A stretch of DNA of 64,000 nucleotides, taken from Sporosarcina sp. 6E9. Lineage in GTDB: Bacteria; Bacillota; Bacilli; Bacillales_A; Planococcaceae. Location of the stretch: the NCBI RefSeq assembly GCF_017921835.1, contig NZ_JAGEMN010000001.1, forward strand, positions 1,791,874 to 1,855,873, read 5' to 3'. The stretch's first letter is position 1. Each line of letters begins with the position of its first letter. The position numbers and the translations under genes were made by a program. The notes under the pieces were generated by a model. The model was not told the origin of the DNA. It saw only the letters and a program-made list of their open reading frames with translations, and made no database searches. Below are positions 55,549-64,000 of this stretch, piece after piece.

Positions 55549-56946
55549 TTATTCAAAGTCTTGTACTTTTTCTTTAAGTCTATATAACTCTGTTTTAAGT
55601 TCTTTAACGATTTCTGCATAGGCAGGATCATCATATACATTATTCATTTCATATGGATCCTTGTTCAAATCAAATAATTCCCACTCTGGCGTTCTAGGCT
55701 CATCTGATGCATGAGCTGAACCAAGTGCTTCGCCGTAATAGTAAATAAGTTTATAATCATGTGTTCTTACGCCGTAGTGCGCACCGACTCGATGTTCTAA
55801 ACTTAGATGTTCCCAATATCTGTAGTACATCGATGTTTGCCAATCATCTGGTGTGTTTCCTTCAAGCACGGGTCGTAAACTCCTTCCCTGCATTTCTTCA
55901 GGTATTTCAATACCGGCATAATCTAAAAATGTCTCTGAAAAGTCAACATTTAATGCAAAGTCTTTTGTAACTGAACCAGGCTTTATTACACGCGGGTATC
56001 GAATCATCAACGGCATTCTCAATGATTCTTCATACATAAATCGTTTATCGAACCATCCGTGATCCCCTAAGAAAAATCCTTGGTCAGATGTATAAATGAT
56101 AATTGTATCTTCCGCCAAGTCGTTCTCATCCAGATAATCCAGAATTCGACCAACATTGTCATCTACAGAAGCAATAACGCGCAAGTAATCCTTAATGTAT
56201 CGTTGGTATTTCCAACTTTTCAGCTCTGCATCTGTTAAGCCTTTTGGCGGATCTGCTTTAACATCTCTTTTTGTTAAATCACGATCAATTCGCATTTTCG
56301 CTTCTTTCGCAGCTTGCGCACGATTTGAGTAGTCATCATTAAAAGTTTCCGGTTCCGGAATATCAATATCTTCATACATATGCTTATGCTTTTCATCAGG
56401 ATCCCAAGGACGATGGGGTGCCTTATGATGCAACATGAGCATGAAAGGACTATCTTTGTCTCTCTGATCAAGCCAGTCAATCGATAAGTCTGTAATAATA
56501 TCTGTCGCATAACCCTTTATAGTCTTTTCTATTCCCATTTCATACATCATCGGATCGTGATAATCCCCTTGGTTCGGGAATATATTCCAATAATCGAATC
56601 CAGATGGATCATGTATACCTCCATGACCTAGATGCCATTTTCCGATAAGTGCCGTTTGATAACCGTCATCTTTCATTATTTTTTGAACCGTTTGTTGTCT
56701 ACTGTCGAATTCATCGCCTAGTGTTTTAACGCCGTTTAAATGGTTATAGCGACCGGTTAAAATAGCAGCTCGGCTTGGCGCGCAAATAGAATTTGTACAA
56801 AAAGCATTATCAAAGCGCATACCACCTTCAGCAATTCGGTCAAGATTTGGTGTTTCATTAATTTTACTGTCGTAACAACTGATTGCATGTGCTGCATGAT
56901 CATCACTCATGATGAATAGTACGTTCGGTTTTTTTCTATTTTCCAA
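55549..56946 (-). CDS. Sulfatase, Cys-type (family S1)
   Basis: 465 residues from the TTG at 56946 (AGGGGATG about eight bases upstream); an in-frame TTG at 56994 would overlap the previous gene. [14 protein letters not shown] starts the fold with two metal-binding Asp. Cys55 in [14 protein letters not shown] is the formylglycine site. GKWHLGHGG and [13 protein letters not shown] complete the active site. It looks closest to the iduronate/N-sulfoglucosamine or choline-type S1 branch in layout, but specificity is not readable. Confidence 0.92.
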   Translation of the reverse strand: MENRKKPNVLFIMSDDHAAHAISCYDSKINETPNLDRIAEGGMRFDNAFCTNSICAPSRAAILTGRYNHLNGVKTLGDEFDSRQQTVQKIMKDDGYQTALIGKWHLGHGGIHDPSGFDYWNIFPNQGDYHDPMMYEMGIEKTIKGYATDIITDLSIDWLDQRDKDSPFMLMLHHKAPHRPWDPDEKHKHMYEDIDIPEPETFNDDYSNRAQAAKEAKMRIDRDLTKRDVKADPPKGLTDAELKSWKYQRYIKDYLRVIASVDDNVGRILDYLDENDLAEDTIIIYTSDQGFFLGDHGWFDKRFMYEESLRMPLMIRYPRVIKPGSVTKDFALNVDFSETFLDYAGIEIPEEMQGRSLRPVLEGNTPDDWQTSMYYRYWEHLSLEHRVGAHYGVRTHDYKLIYYYGEALGSAHASDEPRTPEWELFDLNKDPYEMNNVYDDPAYAEIVKELKTELYRLKEKVQDFE

Positions 56947-56978
56947 CTGATATTCATCCCCTATATCCACTTTTTTCA

Positions 56979-57845
56979 CTACACAAGATCCCAAAATCGA
57001 CGTACATTTTCCATACCGATTTTAGAACTTTTTTTACACTCTTCCATTCCTTCAAACTCAATTGAAATATAGCCATTAAATCCTGAATCTTTAATGACTT
57101 TAATGGTTTCTCTAATATCAATATCACCGTGACCTACAATTGCACCTCTTAAATAATCTCCAGAGATTGTTTGGAACCAACCTTCACCAGGATTTAAGCC
57201 TGCAGGTCGATGGTAAAAATCTTTAATATGTACAACGGATGCGTAAGAAATATTCTTTTTTACTGCTGAAACTGGATTTTCATCGGCACATAAAAAATTC
57301 CCAATATCAAGAGTCGTTTTGAAGTTGTCTCGGTCCACATGATTAATAAGCGATTGAACGCGGTCCGAAGATTGAATATAAAAACCATGATTTTCAACAC
57401 TTGTCGTAATCCCTAGCCCCTTAGCATAATCAGCGATTTGTTGACACGCCGCTACTAGTTTAGGTAAATCATTTTCAAAGTTTTTGATGGTACAATCAGG
57501 TAGCGGACGAGCTGCTACATCATGACGCATAAATTTAACTCCCAGACGAGCTGCAATATCCACTTCTTTTTTAACGCGATCTATTTCTGCTAAATAAGAG
57601 GTTTCATCTTCAGTAAGGAAGTTTGCACTGATTGCATAATTTGATATATCGATTCCGACTTCTTTAGCCTTCATACGAATTTCATCAACTAGATTAGAAT
57701 TATCATCGAGTGTAAAGCCAAGACCAGGAACAATTTCAAGATGTTCTCCACCTTGATCTGCAACCCACTGAATCACATCTATAATCGACATTTCTCCCGA
57801 TTTCATCGCTCCAAATAAACTATACGAACTTAACCCTAATTTCAT
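56979..57845 (-). CDS. Sugar isomerase/epimerase-like TIM barrel (AP-endonuclease 2 family)
   Basis: 288 residues. Metal ligands of the xylose-isomerase-like barrel are visible: Glu in SVENHGF (about 152), Asp in TLDIGNF (about 181), His in VHIKDF (about 206) and Glu in SIEFEG (about 263). Proteins of this group isomerise sugars or split 3-keto-glycosides. It stands next to a sulfatase and a Gfo/Idh gene. AAAGGGGG precedes the ATG. Confidence 0.85.
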   Translation of the reverse strand: MKLGLSSYSLFGAMKSGEMSIIDVIQWVADQGGEHLEIVPGLGFTLDDNSNLVDEIRMKAKEVGIDISNYAISANFLTEDETSYLAEIDRVKKEVDIAARLGVKFMRHDVAARPLPDCTIKNFENDLPKLVAACQQIADYAKGLGITTSVENHGFYIQSSDRVQSLINHVDRDNFKTTLDIGNFLCADENPVSAVKKNISYASVVHIKDFYHRPAGLNPGEGWFQTISGDYLRGAIVGHGDIDIRETIKVIKDSGFNGYISIEFEGMEECKKSSKIGMENVRRFWDLV

Positions 57846-58041
57846 ATGAATCCCCCTTTTAAGTTACTTTTAGCCTAATAATTTGATTATCATTTTTTTC
57901 ACAAGTTTCGTTAGTTGTTAATCATGCGTTATTAAATCATACAGTCGATATTATGCACTAATATTTAGGCGAATATTTTTACATACAGGAAATTATTTCA
58001 TAAATATTTTTAATCCCTATGAAAAAAGTAGCTTCTTCCTA

Positions 58042-59094
58042 TTATAAATATATTTCTTTACCGGTTTTTGCTGATTCATAAATCGCGCTCAACATTTTCA
58101 TGACTTCTACGCCATCTTCAATCGGAGCTATAGTTTCTTTACCATCGATACAACATTCAACGAAATGATTGATTTCATTTGTAAAAGCTTTTTCAAAATC
58201 GAATCCCAAATTATCGATTTGAGGTGTAGCATTTAGAATTGTATTATTTTTTTCGAGCACTAGCGCTAATTCTGGTTCAATTTCAGCACCGCCTTTATCA
58301 CCGAACAGTTTGACGCCTACTTCATCAGATTTAGCTTGCAATGTAAAACTTACATCAATATACAATGAAGAGCCATTTTCAAACCGGATAAGTGCATTCG
58401 TTAAATCTTCTACATCATTCAGTGTTGGATCATAATCTGCAGCTTGGTAAAATGATAAGTTTTCAACATGACTCCGATTACCTATTTTTGTATAGGTATT
58501 TCCACTAACTGAAACTGGGCGCGGTCTCCCCATTAGATACCAAGACAGATCTATAATATGAACACCTAAGTCAATCAATGGTCCCCCACCTGATTTGGAT
58601 ATATCACTAAACCAACCACCTGGATTCCCAAGTCGTCTTAAATATGAAGCTTTCGCATAATAGATTTCTCCAAGTTCGTCTTGATCAATAAATGATTTCA
58701 AAAGTTTGGCGTTATCTCCATGTCGTCTGACAAATCCAACTTGAACAACCTTATCTGATTTCTTTGCAGCTTCCTCAACTGCTTTTGCTTGTTCCACTGT
58801 AATACTTAGCGGCTTTTCGACTAAAACATGTTTTCCCGCTTCCAATGCAGCAATTGCAATTTCTGCATGTGTATTATTCCATGTACAAATGCTAACGGCA
58901 TCAACTTCTTTATTTGCTAGAAGCTCATTGTAATTAGTATAAAGCTGAGTAACTCCGTGTAGCTTCCCTTTTTCCTTTAAACGCTCTTCATTTAAATCGC
59001 AAAATGCCACTAGCTTAACATTCTCATTTTTCAAATATGGTCCAATATGCAATCCGGATATTGAACCGATACCAATTACGCCAACTTTCAACAT
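58042..59094 (-). CDS. Gfo/Idh/MocA family oxidoreductase
   Basis: 350 residues. VGVIGIGSISGLHIGPY loop, SICTWNNTH, catalytic Lys in VLVEKPLS (about 95) and GGGPLIDLGVHIIDL with Asp/His of the active site (about 170-182). Nearest relative in the window is the fragment at 1-219. It follows the GH2 gene by five bases (AAAGGAG before ATG). It probably oxidises a released sugar or a sugar still in glycosidic linkage. Confidence 0.9.
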   Translation of the reverse strand: MLKVGVIGIGSISGLHIGPYLKNENVKLVAFCDLNEERLKEKGKLHGVTQLYTNYNELLANKEVDAVSICTWNNTHAEIAIAALEAGKHVLVEKPLSITVEQAKAVEEAAKKSDKVVQVGFVRRHGDNAKLLKSFIDQDELGEIYYAKASYLRRLGNPGGWFSDISKSGGGPLIDLGVHIIDLSWYLMGRPRPVSVSGNTYTKIGNRSHVENLSFYQAADYDPTLNDVEDLTNALIRFENGSSLYIDVSFTLQAKSDEVGVKLFGDKGGAEIEPELALVLEKNNTILNATPQIDNLGFDFEKAFTNEINHFVECCIDGKETIAPIEDGVEVMKMLSAIYESAKTGKEIYL

Positions 59095-59099
59095 ACTAT

Positions 59100-62273
<3,174 letters not shown>

Positions 62274-62276
62274 TTA

Positions 62277-62915
62277 TTATCCAGTAACAAGGATTTTCTG
62301 GTTTTCAGTTTCTTCATATTTCGAGAATGTTTTAGATACGCCCCACATTAAAATGTATGCAGTGACACTACCTCCGAAGAAAAATAAAAGACCCGGTATG
62401 TAGATGAATGTCGCGTAATTTAGAACTACGACAACAACCATTAAAAAAACAGTCAAAATAGGATGGATGATCCCAATGACGAAAGACCATTTTAAGTGTT
62501 CAAAAACAGTTAAATTGAAATGAACATATATCGGAAAGAGATACAGTAGCGCAATGCTTATGATGAAAAATAGAGCTAAAACTACATAACTCGCAATGAA
62601 ATAATTTATCCCATCCATCGAACGTAACACTTGGAACTGTATCGTCAATAAGTAAATAACCAGAAACAGACTTAAACCTACGGCATTTACTTTGAAGAAC
62701 TCTTTGCGATACGTCGCCAAAAATGTCTTTGCGATTGGGATATCTTGTTCACCCATAATCCATTTCCGCGTTACCGCAAACATCCCAGCTGTTGCGGGCA
62801 ATATGCCGAATATTACCAATCCACATACGGTAAAAGCAACCCATAAAAGGTTTACATACGCCAATTTTGTTATCCAAAAAGCGAATGCAACGTACCCATT
62901 TACAATACCTCTCAT
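62277..62915 (-). CDS. DUF624 (YesL-family) membrane protein, copy B
   Basis: 212 residues, about five helices. Nearly the same as copy A, but it ends KYEETENQKILVTG instead of KYEEGVATV. The boundary of DNA similarity lies at this C-terminus. First-generation duplication with the permease genes is evident. Confidence 0.85.
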   Translation of the reverse strand: MRGIVNGYVAFAFWITKLAYVNLLWVAFTVCGLVIFGILPATAGMFAVTRKWIMGEQDIPIAKTFLATYRKEFFKVNAVGLSLFLVIYLLTIQFQVLRSMDGINYFIASYVVLALFFIISIALLYLFPIYVHFNLTVFEHLKWSFVIGIIHPILTVFLMVVVVVLNYATFIYIPGLLFFFGGSVTAYILMWGVSKTFSKYEETENQKILVTG

Positions 62916-62956
62916 GATAATCCTCCTCTGTTACTCATTTTCCGTTGTATCTTTTT

Positions 62957-63853
62957 TTACTCTTTCACTGATCCAATCAATACACCTTTAACAAAGAAGC
63001 GTTGCAAAAATGGATACGCAATGAGTAATGGTAGCGCTGAAACAATAATAACCGCGTATTTAATGAGAGAAGCTGTCTTAATCTGTTCAACAAATGACTC
63101 GGCAACCCCGCCGCCACCGCCTGCACCTGATGCATCAACTTCGTTTAAAACTAGGATTTGTCTTAGAATTAATTGTAATGGATACAACTTATCATTCGAC
63201 AAATAGATTAGTGCGTTAAAGTATTGGTTCCATAACGCAACGGCGTGAAATAAAGCCATAACTGCGATAATTGGCAGTGATAGCGGCAAAACAATCTGCC
63301 AAAATATTTTATAATCCGATGCACCGTCAATTTTTGAGGCTTCCACAAGTTGATCGGGTATGGTTTGTTCAAAAAATGTACGTGCAACGAGAATTGACCA
63401 TGCCCCCAACAAACCAGGTATTACAATCGCCCAAATCGTATCTAGCATTTGCAAGTTTTTTATAACTAAATAAGTGGGGATTAATCCACCGTTAAAGAGC
63501 ATCGTGAAGAGGATAAACCACAACACGTATTTCTTACCCGCTAATTCTTTTCTAGATAATGCATATGCACAAGGTAATAAGACAAATAAATGAAGCGCTG
63601 TACCTAAAACTGTATACATGATGGTATTTCGATACCCAAGCCAAATCACCTCATTCGCAAAGACTTTCTTGAAGCCTTCGAACGTGATGTCTACTGGCCA
63701 AAGCCACATTCTTCCCGTACTAACTGCCGACGGGTCACTGATGGATGCACTAATAACAAATATCAGTGGGTAAATGATGATAAGTGTAATAAACGTGACA
63801 AGGATGGTATTAATGACACCAAACGACTTGTCCGACATGCTCGTATTCTTCAT
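62957..63853 (-). CDS. LplC-type sugar ABC permease, copy B
   Basis: 298 residues, identical in sequence to copy A at 42507-43403; only three silent base changes were seen by eye. It lies 41 bases before the DUF624 gene and 12 bases after the lplB fragment. The identity means either set could exchange partners. Confidence 0.93.
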   Translation of the reverse strand: MKNTSMSDKSFGVINTILVTFITLIIIYPLIFVISASISDPSAVSTGRMWLWPVDITFEGFKKVFANEVIWLGYRNTIMYTVLGTALHLFVLLPCAYALSRKELAGKKYVLWFILFTMLFNGGLIPTYLVIKNLQMLDTIWAIVIPGLLGAWSILVARTFFEQTIPDQLVEASKIDGASDYKIFWQIVLPLSLPIIAVMALFHAVALWNQYFNALIYLSNDKLYPLQLILRQILVLNEVDASGAGGGGGVAESFVEQIKTASLIKYAVIIVSALPLLIAYPFLQRFFVKGVLIGSVKE

Positions 63854-63865
63854 GGATTTCCCTCC

Positions 63866-64000
63866 CTACCACAGACTATTTTGACTTGTCTTTCTAGCAA
63901 TATGGTTCACGCTAATTAATAAGATAATATTAATCGCTGATTCAAATAAACCGACCGCTGCCGCGAAGCTATATTGTCCTTCTAATAGACCGGTTTGGTA
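63866..64000 (-). CDS. LplB-type sugar ABC permease, C-terminal fragment
   Basis: 44 codons plus a TAG stop are in the window; the rest lies beyond 64000. It matches the end of the 43416-44366 permease with some changes, and the stop is TAG instead of TAA. Ends in the membrane helix that contains AAVGLFESAINIILLI. Confidence 0.9.
   Translation of the reverse strand, partial: YQTGLLEGQYSFAAAVGLFESAINIILLISVNHIARKTSQNSLW

Larger units (their letters stand above)
62311..64000. repeat. Direct repeat, copy B (pairs with 41861-43550)
   Basis: Same order and orientation as copy A, cut off by the window end. Differences are denser at the left edge (about nine in the first 200 bases) and again within the lplB end. 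Confidence 0.95.

Overview
The window is low-GC DNA from a member of the Bacillota, most likely a spore-forming member of the Bacillales. The signs are an Sda sporulation checkpoint gene, Gram-positive ribosome binding sites with many TTG and GTG starts, lipoprotein-anchored sugar ABC transporters that share an MsmX-type ATPase, and CcpA-type cre sites. Planococcaceae (Sporosarcina-like) is my guess at family level and is inference only. I see no tRNA, rRNA, transposase, phage gene or CRISPR array.

Layout. (1) 1-9882: a small catabolic island. An operon of epimerase, aldolase-like, alcohol dehydrogenase-like and Gfo/Idh genes is read leftwards. It diverges from a regulator with a degenerate GGDEF domain and a C-terminal winged helix. 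A second operon encodes a sugar ABC transporter and another Gfo/Idh enzyme, and a DUF624 gene diverges from it. One palindrome (GACAAGTC core) lies at both control regions. (2) 10208-13071: a pair of small unknown genes, an RRNPP-type quorum-sensing receptor with its own 48-residue propeptide, sda behind a cluster of DnaA boxes, and a small hydrophilic protein. (3) 13073-24375: housekeeping genes: a PAS-GGDEF-EAL protein, ptsI-ptsH, msmX, a PucR/CdaR-type regulator, pgi, pgcA and a Cof-type phosphatase. (4) 24547-37027: a uronate/gluconate block with uxaC, gnd, a ROK repressor, a full nickel-pincer set (larC1, larE, larA, larB, larC2), an SDR of the mannonate-oxidoreductase type, gluconokinase and an AEC transporter. 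(5) 37364-64000: a polysaccharide-utilisation locus for a sulfated glycan. It holds three Cys-type sulfatases with their formylglycine-generating enzyme, GH29 fucosidase, GH35 and GH2 beta-galactosidases, two Gfo/Idh oxidoreductases, a TIM-barrel isomerase, a ROK sugar kinase, three LplA-like binding proteins and one complete plus one incomplete LplBC/DUF624 set.

How the parts fit. Released sugars would enter through permeases that have no ATPase of their own here, so MsmX at 17910-19007 is the likely common motor. The most interesting idea is in region 4. There is no mannonate dehydratase or KDG pathway in the window, but there is a LarA-family epimerase beside gluconokinase and 6-phosphogluconate dehydrogenase. 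This suggests a route glucuronate, fructuronate, mannonate, then nickel-dependent C2 epimerisation to gluconate, then 6-phosphogluconate and ribulose-5-phosphate. The larC gene is also split into two genes about 6 kb apart. Region 5 has three matching promoters, each with the same operator over the start site, and a direct repeat of at least 1.69 kb that brackets about 20 kb of catabolic genes.
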